Source: a virus. Taken from it: a stretch of 64,000 nucleotides of DNA. Position 1 is the stretch's first letter. Every line of letters starts with the position of its first letter. Below the pieces are notes generated by a model that was given only the letters and a program-made list of their open reading frames with translations, was not told the origin of the DNA and searched no databases. Below, piece after piece: positions 46,201 to 53,840 of the stretch. The stretch is taken from the IMG/VR virus record IMGVR_UViG_3300020160_001176, positions 1-64,000 of that record. The stretch is one strand, 5' to 3'. The translations under genes were made by a program, and so were the position numbers.

Positions 46201-48645
46201 CTAGGCTATGGAATGACAGCAGAGGCAGCAAAGAAGGCTGGGCTTAGATTTACCGACTTTAATAAGAAATTAAAAGAAACAGTAGCAGACGCACAGGCTG
46301 TTAAAGAAAGAAATCAAATGATGTATGAGAGCATGACTACATCTGGGACACCATTAAAATTAACAATAGAGCAATACAAGAAGTTAAAGAAAGAAGTTAA
46401 CTCTGTATATAAGGATCAAATAGCTCTTATTAATAAAACTGATTATGACGATCAAGCAGATCTTGCTATAAGATTAAAAGAGCAGCTAATGTCTATGGGG
46501 ATGTCTGCAGAAGATGCAACAGCAAAAATTTATGCAATGTATAAAGCCTCTAATCAATCAAATAACACATCAGCTTTTACAACTTCATCTAAAGCCTTTA
46601 TGAATATTAAAACTTCTGTTGATGCAGCCCGTGAAGCACTTAACACGTACAGCGATGCAGTTAGAAAAGATTTAGACCCAACTGAACAAGCAAATGCTCT
46701 TAACACTGCAGCAATGGGAATTGACACTGCAATTGCAGATAAAGAATCTGAAGCAATGAAAGCACGTAAAAAAGATAAGAATAAGCCTTCATTTATTAGT
46801 ACAGCCGAATCTGATTCAATTAAATGGGATGCAGAAAAACAGGCGCTAGATGAGATATCAAGTAAGCTAGAAGGACAGAAAAGACTTAGCAAAGAAACAC
46901 TTGATGAAATGGAAAAACAAAATCCTGCATTAAGAAAGATTGCCTCTGAGCAAGATACTGCGCTAACTCTTTGGAAAAAAACAAGAATTGAAGCAAGAGG
47001 ATTTGTTGGAGATTTATCTGGTCTATCTGCTGCACAAACAAATGCTCTGTATGCTTTGCAGAGCGCAGTAGCAAAAGGCGTTGAAACAACAAATAGAGGC
47101 GGAATACTAAAGACGCAATATGCTGCATTAGATAAACTTAAGGGATTGCAAGAAAAATATCAAAAAGCATTAAAAGGACAATCAGTAGCACAACAAATAT
47201 CTGATAGAGATAGACTTGCTGCAATTAACAAGCAAATTGATGCTAATAATAAATTAGCAGAGGCAAGAAAGAAAGCACTACAGGATAAAAAGAATGAACA
47301 AGATTCTGGAAGAGCAATTGAGGCTAAAAAACTTGAGCTTCAAAATGCAGAGGCTACTGGAAACACAGCTGGGGCACAGCAAGCAAGACTTGATCTTGAA
47401 GGCTTGGTTGCCACACAGCAGTATGACGCACAGATTAAAGCCATTGATGAAGCAACAGAAAAAGCAAATGCTCCTCTTAAAAAAGCGGCAGAGGCTATGG
47501 CAAAGAAGCAGCAAGATCTTGGCGATGCAGCCGCATACGCAGGAGAAAAGCTTGGCGATGTAACTAAAGAAATTGAAACTAATGAAGGTAAAATTGAAGC
47601 CTTAAATAAAGCCATGACTACATATAGACTGGCCATTGAGATTCATAAGGATGACCTTAAGAAGTGGAAGACAACAGATGAAGCTAAGGGAATGCTTGCA
47701 GCAATTACTCAAGCAGCGACAGATGCAAAAGTAGACATGTCTGGGCTTCCAAAAGATAAAGATGGAAATATTGGAATTGCAGCTGGGCAGGCCCTCTTCG
47801 ATTCAGTATCATCTGGCCTTGAGGCATCTCTAAAAGAGCAAGGTATTGTTGTAAATGGTGATGTAATTATTAATGGCAAGAAAATAGATCTTGGTAACGC
47901 TGGCTCAAAGACAGCAACGCTGGCAGATCCTGGAAAAATTGCTGGAAAGAAAACTGGAACTGGGGACTCAACTAAATACTTTACTCAATCTGGAAAAGAA
48001 GTAAGTAAAAAAGAATACGACTCCATGCCAGTAGGCGCACCTTCACAAGGCCAGTCCTATATAATTCCAGATAGCAAGTTAAGCGGTAAAGAATTTGCTA
48101 ACAGAGATGCAGCAACAAGAGCATTTTATAAGGCTCATAAAACTTCTTGGAAACAAGGTGATATGACATACTATTCCAACGGAATGGTAATGCAAGACGG
48201 AAAAGTAATTGGTTCATGGCTTGCAGCAATGGGAGATCAAAGCGGAAGAGTTAAGTCTTATAAAGATGGCGGTTTACTTTCTGGACCAGGAACTGGTACA
48301 TCTGATTCTATTTATATGCCAATGATGCCAAGCGGTAAATATGCTTCTGGCGCATATGTTTCAAATGGAGAATTTGTTGTAAATGCTCAAGCAGTCAGAC
48401 AGCCAGGGATACTTCCACTTCTTGAAAGAATTAATAATATGCAGTATTCTGTACCGCAATCTAATTTCCAGGCAGCAGCATTTAATGTTGGATCAGGAAG
48501 CACAATTAATCTAACACAAAACATTTATCCATCTGACGGAATGAACACAGATACATTTGTAAGACAGGTTGTCTCTATGACAAAACAAGCTATTGGACAA
48601 GATGCAAAGCTTAATGCTAAAATGATAGGAACAAAGAGGACATAA
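40300..48645 (+). CDS. Tail tape measure protein (2781 aa)
   Basis: Sets tail length and lies inside the tube; 2781 residues predict about 400 nm at the usual 0.15 nm per residue if fully extended. N-terminal coiled region, hydrophobic segments near residues 540-570, 1835-1880 and 1935-1955, then a long coiled coil at about 2130-2480. Gly-rich blocks GGIVPGTGDTDTYHTTAEEGSFVIN, GGPVNGGQAYVVGEKGPELFVP and GGLLSGPGTGTSDSIYMP...GEFVVNAQAV are typical of tape measures. Residues about 1350-1580 resemble a kinase-like fold. Pro residues are common near the hydrophobic parts. Confidence 0.9.
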   Translation: MADNLITTNITAHADFTSLRTQLAAVTAQLVKLQETTAGTNAKLANQIAVMNKSFAETMRSTGQFSSHFVSLSSDVDKFGKNLDRGRLKLNDYYNAWNGHTKKTSNLIRDLAKQQVMLQQAIVQPVGKNAQGLMQYNVMVAKGLDEVKNKMALARQEAAIMNKVMLDGSNQLINWGKNTQWAGRQLTVGLTVPLAAFGMAAQKAFREADAELVRLTKVYGGLAATSSADLAQVRKDITATAKEIASSYGVAYKETIALAADLAATGQQGNDLIQATQQTTRLAVLGEVDRQDAMKATLAIQNAFKQNTEELTQSIDFLNAVENQTSTSLADLTEAIPKAGPVIKSLGGDVKDLALYLTAMKEGGVNAAEGANAIKSAMASLINPTKVATEQFAGFGIDLKGIVNSNAGDLTGTIMALQAALDKLNPLDKSRAIEQLFGKFQFARMSALFENLGKQGSQTLQVMDLMKASAVDLAQISERELKMMTESASGQFKRAWASVQADLAQTGEQFLRISTQVLKVVDSIIKFFQHLPGPVKTFLNALGGLTAIAGPLIMMAGVMGNFIGYVVKGIFHLRQLAKGGQGFKLLTPEIMAADAAAKGLATSFYSDTEATIVLSNAVNTLTQSFNNLELKANAAKVAVQPAISTVAGGVIAAGGAGQRMVDKNNPLVGDPYSRDMSHLIPSQSQQMGTIFGTVPGAGPVNVRIGKNPQAYMNQDMPKIPGVTSINGISTGIVAQEAAKWHAMTAAIAMQSEAEIKILKAEVTATGTVTSSLADSYQALLPQFSEITQLAAAETEAIVAQLQASKITVDQARAKVMQMNATVEAMLAETAAATAAGMGRVANLTTVPLTSQPVVDPLTGKSNMKEMFHKGTTKDIVDKIARSLGGVRTSGAGYNIQTTKPKFAKGGIVPGTGDTDTYHTTAEEGSFVINKAGTEANMPIIENILGGKPVYRNNGGQVPVVLTPGEAVIPADIAQKDMPLMHALNGGPGNTSGMGRSSGGGISMNIFEGLKAWLERNTDPQYESSLKNRVVLHDSAVLNHLGFSEDESINMAKRDFEEAILKSTDSKTGKVNRAKYKQIRIMQARAMQDYIDMQGMGRTDSRGNKVNYRDLLRQDKPEELLPGKRPQIAAIKPTKALLDTLMSRMDIDQVNLQRVLNGFKLRADGTIDYASEHMDPDQDMFTKENGVTKSNRTTGNGYNAQAGSKTINSFTNWLRAMTQGKFEDRVPLNQSTAQISADTLAKELKYGKASQLIKRLPVIQRGHMMTAMMRMLLTRGRSLPLTTKITANSGGEIPGQFAQRLFGGGKALFLGMPKTIKQVEQQRAMKAAMEKADIAVKDSRFAKHPVTEYGDLLEPTSGRSFPVPGIGGVYTRNGEKVFVKPMLDEKSALAEMRATQIAREAHGLKAPKQSLNVMRDPTDPKGLRKLLVLESPFDKALTVQDGKFTTDEYFRQLLASSLRGDKDLGRGNLSGNVLSDVGTAGVFSTASGLRDYAGFMPSVGDQAMVNLLGIKGSGAKKFFAESTMDIPKGMTPDAYNSRMLEEIEATLPRLKKTIGSFDLNQQEKVVYAKMIKRLEDAREVKWRELHGVHSAVVPSKESNLTPAALAKIAAAEELKRRQSGHIVSLSDAGFKSSANGFAIGGMIGNVLKGKAMHRIGAGFGPTGAPKPSMYESAPWGVNSLSIEMANTLFANTGLRKHTQKLFYDKFAAALAKEKPYGYVKDAKGSLKNALEPDVLDAVVRSAASDLIGDRSVLKQLSPIDKDILRQKYLNWESKKDTPLTESLKKIIFGLEGREKGGPVNGGQAYVVGEKGPELFVPRVSGGIVPNNKYGIGGQIAGGMAVAAGAQFIASKVANPIIAMIIQQVGFMLPMMMQSAAMMGGGGKGKLMSKIPASMKSPVGVFSEKTGGLTKWGAGLDKLNTSGKMLPGIIGKIGMAMTRFNLIAFATVSAIGLTFKAWQAQKESMRLNALGYGMTAEAAKKAGLRFTDFNKKLKETVADAQAVKERNQMMYESMTTSGTPLKLTIEQYKKLKKEVNSVYKDQIALINKTDYDDQADLAIRLKEQLMSMGMSAEDATAKIYAMYKASNQSNNTSAFTTSSKAFMNIKTSVDAAREALNTYSDAVRKDLDPTEQANALNTAAMGIDTAIADKESEAMKARKKDKNKPSFISTAESDSIKWDAEKQALDEISSKLEGQKRLSKETLDEMEKQNPALRKIASEQDTALTLWKKTRIEARGFVGDLSGLSAAQTNALYALQSAVAKGVETTNRGGILKTQYAALDKLKGLQEKYQKALKGQSVAQQISDRDRLAAINKQIDANNKLAEARKKALQDKKNEQDSGRAIEAKKLELQNAEATGNTAGAQQARLDLEGLVATQQYDAQIKAIDEATEKANAPLKKAAEAMAKKQQDLGDAAAYAGEKLGDVTKEIETNEGKIEALNKAMTTYRLAIEIHKDDLKKWKTTDEAKGMLAAITQAATDAKVDMSGLPKDKDGNIGIAAGQALFDSVSSGLEASLKEQGIVVNGDVIINGKKIDLGNAGSKTATLADPGKIAGKKTGTGDSTKYFTQSGKEVSKKEYDSMPVGAPSQGQSYIIPDSKLSGKEFANRDAATRAFYKAHKTSWKQGDMTYYSNGMVMQDGKVIGSWLAAMGDQSGRVKSYKDGGLLSGPGTGTSDSIYMPMMPSGKYASGAYVSNGEFVVNAQAVRQPGILPLLERINNMQYSVPQSNFQAAAFNVGSGSTINLTQNIYPSDGMNTDTFVRQVVSMTKQAIGQDAKLNAKMIGTKRT

Positions 48646-49106
48646 TGGCGCTAACTTTACCTGTAGGATCACTACTGTTTATTGACACTGGAACAGATGC
48701 AGCTACCCCTACCTGGACTAAGCTGTCAGAGCATAATAGGCAGACAGTAACTTTAGATACAAATAGAATTGAAAGAGCAGAGCGCATGGCTAATGGAACC
48801 ATGCGTAAAATATTTATTGCAGATAAATATTCTATTCAGTGCTCATGGAATACATTGCCTTCAACAAGCACAATGACTGTCGATGGCGGCTACGGCGCAG
48901 AACAAATTAGAGCATTCTATAAAGCAAAAGGAATAGGCTCATTTAAATTAAAAATATCTTACAACGGAGTCTCAGCAAGAGATGAAATAATAACAGTCAT
49001 GTTTACCAATTGCAGCTTTAGCATAAATAAAAGAAATGTCAAAATGGTAAGCGGAGTAGATCCACAAGAATTTTGGGATGTTAGTCTAACACTGGAACAA
49101 GTATAA
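48645..49106 (+). CDS. Distal tail/minor tail protein (153 aa)
   Basis: Overlaps the tape measure stop (TAATG), with GAGGA upstream. A beta-rich protein (LFIDTGTDAATPTWTKLSEHNRQTVTLD ... DKYSIQCSWNTLPSTS) of the size of a small tail-tip protein; C-terminal LTLEQV strand. Probably a distal tail or adaptor protein between tube and tip; a Dit role is inferred from position. Confidence 0.6.
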   Translation: MALTLPVGSLLFIDTGTDAATPTWTKLSEHNRQTVTLDTNRIERAERMANGTMRKIFIADKYSIQCSWNTLPSTSTMTVDGGYGAEQIRAFYKAKGIGSFKLKISYNGVSARDEIITVMFTNCSFSINKRNVKMVSGVDPQEFWDVSLTLEQV

Positions 49107-52100
49107 TGTTAAGCTCATCAACAGACATTTTAAATCAAATTAAAAAGTCTTCAACTCTATCAATGTCGCCAGGGCTATGGGCTGAATATAACATGAACGA
49201 CCTTATCGCTGGAGTTGCTGTTGAAAATCTAGGCGGGGAAACAGTAACACTAAAAGACTCTGCTGGCGTAGAGTACAAACCATTTTTAAAGCTATTCCCG
49301 CTTGCAAGTATTATAAGCCCTAAGAGACCATCTTCTGCTGGAATTAAATACTTTATATCTAATAATACAAGTAATTCTGGTATAACCTATAACGCTTTGT
49401 TGCCGTACAACACACTAATTAAAGAGCCATACAGAATGTATTACGCTGGATCAAAGAATAAGTATCAGTATTGGGTAACGCCAAAATCAAGCGGTACATC
49501 TCTATCAAATTGTAAATTAACAGTTTCCTATCCATCTGGTAAGAATACAGTTACAAATAAGATATCTATTAAGTTTGAAACATCATACGGACTAAGAAGC
49601 CTAGTGTCAGACAATGGAACTTCGAAAGTCTGGTCTGACATGACATATGTAAAGCCAGTAACATGGACAGTAAAAATTACAAAAGGCGGAACAACAACAA
49701 CTGTTTTAACAAATGGTAGCGTTGACTCAACTGGTGTGGTTAACTTATACTATCAGGGTGGAACAACCTGGTCCACAACAGAATGGACAACATCTCCTAC
49801 GGAGCCAGTAGATATAGACTCTATTATAGTTGAGATCAATTCAATAAATGTATCAGACACTTACTTGGGTGTAATTGAGATATCCGCCAGATATGTAAAG
49901 GATATGTCAGACAAGATAATGTCATTTAGCACACAAAAAAAGGCATCTGATTCTTCTAATGGTCTAACCCCAGTAGGAAATGTTACTGCAAATTCTTTAA
50001 ATGCTAGGTTATTTTTTGAAGACAGGTCTGGAATCTCTTACGACAAAACATTTGTTTTTGATAAAACCAAGTCATATTTTTATAACAATGTTCTTTTTAA
50101 GCCATATTACAATATAACTAAATCAGATAACACTATTGAAAAGATAAAGCAAGGATACTTCTATGCAGATTCTTGGACAGTAGATGAATTTGGTCAAGTT
50201 GATTTGCAAGCACTAGACCAGGCCCTACTATTGCAAAAAATAGTAGCGCCAGATATTTTGATAAAAGATGCACCATCACCTGCTATTATTAAAAGACTGC
50301 TAGATGGGATAGGATTTACAAATTATAACTTTAACCTATCACCAGAGGGCAATGATAAATCTGCAATAACTCCGTACTACTGGTATACAGACGATACAAA
50401 AACTGTTTGGGAGTGCATACAGGACTTATGTAAAGACACACAAATGGTAGCCACATTCGATGAGAATAATATACTTCAGTTCTATACAAGAGAATGGATT
50501 TATAATAAAAATAAAACTAAATCTTTTACTTTTAGATACAACCCGCTTGTTTCTAGCGGAGTTACTCAAGAAGAAGCAAATATTATATCAATGTCTAAAG
50601 AAGATTTGCCGTCAGTGCAGGGAGTTAAAATTCTTTATAGGCCACAAATGAGTTCTTCTTATAATGCTGGCGCTGATCTCCTATGGCAGTCACCAGTGTA
50701 TTCTCTTGGAGCTGGCGCATTGGTAAAGAATTTAGCAGCATCTTCTTTGGCTGGATCTTCTCTATGGATAAATTTAATAACAACAATGGACGGACTTGAT
50801 CTAAGAGCTTTAAATAAAACTGGGTTCCTAGTTTTAAATGATGAAGTTATAGAGTATGATGCAATCAGATATTCATATACAAGCCTTGCTGGCTCCCCTG
50901 AAAGCCAATGGATAGAGTCAGACATAGACCTTCAAAAGTATCAGGCGCTAGGTCAAGTAAATAGTTTTAAGCCAACTGGAGAATATAGAATTAAAACTAG
51001 AGGAGCATTTGGCACCCCCGTATCTTCACACAGTGTAGACATAGCGGACTACAAAGATGATTTTGAGGTAAGGCTGTTAACAGAGTCCACACAGTCTACT
51101 GGCACTCCTTCTATAGATAATTCTAAAATATCTATAGAGGCTTCTGATAGTTTTGGTAAAAGTGTTCCGAGATCCATGCTCACAGTATCACAGCCAGGCA
51201 CTGTGTCATTAAATAAAAACTACACAGTTGCAACTATAGATGCAAAATTTATAGATTCAACTACAAAAAACTTTTCTGTTGGAACGAGCTTTTACTTCCC
51301 ATTAATGAAAGACTCTGCTGGAAGATTAACTGGGGCAGATCAGGTAATAGGTGGACTTGCCATATGCCTATCGGACAATGGGGCTACTGGTTACTATATT
51401 GAAATTAAGACAGAGCAGACAACCGCTACGGGTAAATTGACTGACAAGAATATAAGATTGTGGAGATTTAAAAAAGGATCCAAGCCTTATCAAGTTGCAA
51501 TAACAGACTCTCAAAAAGGAGATACAACAACTGTAACTGGTGTTTCTGGTGGTCAGTTGTATAACCTAGATGTTAAAGTTAATTACGATACAACAAGAAG
51601 AACATTTAAAATTAAATTTGATAACACTACAATTATAGCCACAGACAACGGGGCTAGCTATGTATTGCCTATAACAGAAAAAGTAGGACTATTCTCACAA
51701 AAGGGTTCAATTAGCTACGACTACTTGTATAGCAACGCAATTTCAGAATCTCAATTTGCTTCTACTACACCTTATAATCCTTATAGCGGAATGCTTGGTT
51801 CACAGTCATATCTATCTCAATCTTTTGGAGACTTTGTTTTAACAAAAGGATCAAAGGTTTCATCCCCAACCTTCTTTAAAGAGTTTGGCCCAGTAGCCAG
51901 AGAGCTAAAATATATAAGCGCTAAGTATGCACAAAGACCAGGCCAGCCAAGATTTGCACAAATAACTTTAAATCCATTTGTTACACTTATTGGATCATCA
52001 GTCAATTCTTTTGGTATAGAGGCATATGTTTTAAATAATGCTGGGACCTTTGTTCCACTTGCTGACGGGCAGACAAGAAGCTTCCAGGTAGTAGGAGATC

Positions 52101-52465
52101 AAATCGTTGCAACGGATCCGTTTGAGTATATAGACCCAGAAATAGCAAAGTTAAAAGACATTGAAATTATTGGATTTGATTCAACCTGGATACAGAAAGA
52201 GCGGGAAGCAAAAGAGCTATCTACATGGATGAAAGACCAATGGTCCAGACAGCAAACATCAATAGATATACAATGCTTTCCAAACCCTCTAATTCAAGTA
52301 GGAGATATGGTTGAGATATCATATCCCCTAAACTCAGTATATGCTTCAGACGATACAATTCCATCTGGTAAATCTGCAAGCAAATACGTTGTATTAGACA
52401 TAGGTCATTCCTGGGACAACGGACTATCCACCTCAGTAAAATGCAGGTCGATTTATACTGGATAA
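49106..52465 (+). CDS. Large tail-tip protein, Tal/minor tail-like (1119 aa)
   Basis: Overlaps the upstream stop (TAATG). The N-terminal third contains repeated beta domains (FSTQKKASDSSNGLTPVG); the middle (about 360-480) has DILIKDAPSPAIIKRLLDGIGFTNYNF and WECIQDLCKDTQMVATFDENN, matching the base of siphovirus Tal-type hubs. The rest carries jelly-roll-like insertions (about 640-820: KNFSVGTSFYFPLMKD...YVLPITEKVGLFSQKG). Probably the central tail tip, with carbohydrate-binding insertions. Confidence 0.7.
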   Translation: MLSSSTDILNQIKKSSTLSMSPGLWAEYNMNDLIAGVAVENLGGETVTLKDSAGVEYKPFLKLFPLASIISPKRPSSAGIKYFISNNTSNSGITYNALLPYNTLIKEPYRMYYAGSKNKYQYWVTPKSSGTSLSNCKLTVSYPSGKNTVTNKISIKFETSYGLRSLVSDNGTSKVWSDMTYVKPVTWTVKITKGGTTTTVLTNGSVDSTGVVNLYYQGGTTWSTTEWTTSPTEPVDIDSIIVEINSINVSDTYLGVIEISARYVKDMSDKIMSFSTQKKASDSSNGLTPVGNVTANSLNARLFFEDRSGISYDKTFVFDKTKSYFYNNVLFKPYYNITKSDNTIEKIKQGYFYADSWTVDEFGQVDLQALDQALLLQKIVAPDILIKDAPSPAIIKRLLDGIGFTNYNFNLSPEGNDKSAITPYYWYTDDTKTVWECIQDLCKDTQMVATFDENNILQFYTREWIYNKNKTKSFTFRYNPLVSSGVTQEEANIISMSKEDLPSVQGVKILYRPQMSSSYNAGADLLWQSPVYSLGAGALVKNLAASSLAGSSLWINLITTMDGLDLRALNKTGFLVLNDEVIEYDAIRYSYTSLAGSPESQWIESDIDLQKYQALGQVNSFKPTGEYRIKTRGAFGTPVSSHSVDIADYKDDFEVRLLTESTQSTGTPSIDNSKISIEASDSFGKSVPRSMLTVSQPGTVSLNKNYTVATIDAKFIDSTTKNFSVGTSFYFPLMKDSAGRLTGADQVIGGLAICLSDNGATGYYIEIKTEQTTATGKLTDKNIRLWRFKKGSKPYQVAITDSQKGDTTTVTGVSGGQLYNLDVKVNYDTTRRTFKIKFDNTTIIATDNGASYVLPITEKVGLFSQKGSISYDYLYSNAISESQFASTTPYNPYSGMLGSQSYLSQSFGDFVLTKGSKVSSPTFFKEFGPVARELKYISAKYAQRPGQPRFAQITLNPFVTLIGSSVNSFGIEAYVLNNAGTFVPLADGQTRSFQVVGDQIVATDPFEYIDPEIAKLKDIEIIGFDSTWIQKEREAKELSTWMKDQWSRQQTSIDIQCFPNPLIQVGDMVEISYPLNSVYASDDTIPSGKSASKYVVLDIGHSWDNGLSTSVKCRSIYTG

Positions 52466-52467
52466 AA

Positions 52468-52476
52468 TGGTAGAAT
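52468..52476 (+). promoter_or_regulatory. Extended -10 promoter for a leaderless gene
   Basis: TGG-TAGAAT ends exactly 6 nt before the ATG at 52483; no ribosome-binding site. Confidence 0.55.
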
Positions 52477-52482
52477 GATAAA

Positions 52483-52863
52483 ATGGCAACTGTAGATAAT
52501 AATAAGATAAAGTTTAGTGGTTTTACTACTAAGCAGAAAATTCAGCTACCAGCAGATGATCCGCTTGTAGACATTCTTAAAAGTCAATATTACGACCTGG
52601 TTGTAACAGCACAACTAGATGGAAGTGTAATATTAACACTGCCCAACTCAAAGCCACCGACTAGCGGTTATAAAAAGGGCGAAGAATACACCATACCAGA
52701 TGATGGAACTGGCCAAAAGCCATTTCCAACATTAGCAGATATAACATTAAAGAAAATAGATGTAGTTAATGATATTAATGGAAATGCTAAATTAAAATTT
52801 AATTTTAATGTAAAAAATAATTCAGGAGATGCCGTTCGTGGCGTACAAGGGGGTGGTGGATAA
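52483..52863 (+). CDS. Tail-tip associated protein (126 aa, leaderless)
   Basis: The ATG lies 6 nt after an extended -10 box. The product (MATVDNNKIKFSGFTTKQKIQLPADDPLVDIL...) has an early beta region and a C-terminal polar strand ending RGVQGGGG. Overlaps the next start by 1 nt. Probably a small structural protein of the tail tip. No family recognised. Confidence 0.6.
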   Translation: MATVDNNKIKFSGFTTKQKIQLPADDPLVDILKSQYYDLVVTAQLDGSVILTLPNSKPPTSGYKKGEEYTIPDDGTGQKPFPTLADITLKKIDVVNDINGNAKLKFNFNVKNNSGDAVRGVQGGGG

Positions 52864-53840
52864 TGGAGATGAAAGGCACTTATATCTTTTATCAAGATGG
52901 AGTAGAGCTTCATAGACAGGATAATATTTTAACTAAGTTTGGAAAAAGATTCTTAACAAACTATTTAGCTGGCACCCTAGGTTTTAGCAGCAAGGCAATA
53001 GCTATTGGCATAGGGTCTGAAACCCCGACAGTCGATGATACAAGACTTGGTTTTGAATTTTACAAGGTCCCAGTTGATCTGAACTCACCTAATATTGAAA
53101 CAGACCCAGTTACTGGAATATCAACATACTCTGTCATATACAAGACTTCACTGCCTAATGACGTGGCTGGATCCATAAAGGAAGTTGGGCTGTTCCCATC
53201 ACAATCAACAAGCAAGTCAGACTATTCCAATAGATACATAAGCTCTTTTGAAAATGCTTTGCCGTGGGTAGACTCATCTGGCAATAACCCAACACTTGTT
53301 TCTACTCCAACGCCAAGGCTTGGATCATATTTATTTCAAGTAACTGCACCAGCAGTAACATCACCAGCGACTTACTCTACAAAAGAATATTGGTTTAATG
53401 CCACATTTGATTTGTCTGGCTATAGCATATACGACAGTCTAACACTTGCATTCAGACAGGCAGACACTAATCTTGACTATGTGTACATAAGATTCTATAG
53501 CGGAGATACTGATTATTTTGAAACTAGAATTACAGGTGACGCATCAATAACATCACCGCAGACACCAGATAAAATTAAAAGTAAAACGCTTTCTGAGCTT
53601 CTCGGATCTTCGTATAAATCTGGAACACCAGACGCTAGCTCAATAAATAAAATACTTATTGGGGCTAAGTCAAAAACAATATCTGGTACAACAGTATATA
53701 TGGATGGTCTAAGAATTAATGATGAGGATTCATTTGATCCAATATATGGATTGATAAGTCGATCTGTTTTGTCTTCTGAAATTGTTAAGGTTGCTGGTAA
53801 GCAAATGGATATAGAATACAGACTAGGACTTAGTTTTTAA
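52863..53840 (+). CDS. Minor tail protein (325 aa)
   Basis: Starts with TAATG overlap. N-terminal GTYIFYQDGVELHRQDNILTKFGKRFLTNYLAGTLGF and AIGIGSETPTVDDTRLGFEFY are blocks common to phage tail-tip proteins that follow Tal. A jelly-roll-like middle (YWFNATFDLSGYSIYDSLTLAFRQ) may bind glycans. The next gene begins directly after its stop. Confidence 0.6.
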   Translation: MEMKGTYIFYQDGVELHRQDNILTKFGKRFLTNYLAGTLGFSSKAIAIGIGSETPTVDDTRLGFEFYKVPVDLNSPNIETDPVTGISTYSVIYKTSLPNDVAGSIKEVGLFPSQSTSKSDYSNRYISSFENALPWVDSSGNNPTLVSTPTPRLGSYLFQVTAPAVTSPATYSTKEYWFNATFDLSGYSIYDSLTLAFRQADTNLDYVYIRFYSGDTDYFETRITGDASITSPQTPDKIKSKTLSELLGSSYKSGTPDASSINKILIGAKSKTISGTTVYMDGLRINDEDSFDPIYGLISRSVLSSEIVKVAGKQMDIEYRLGLSF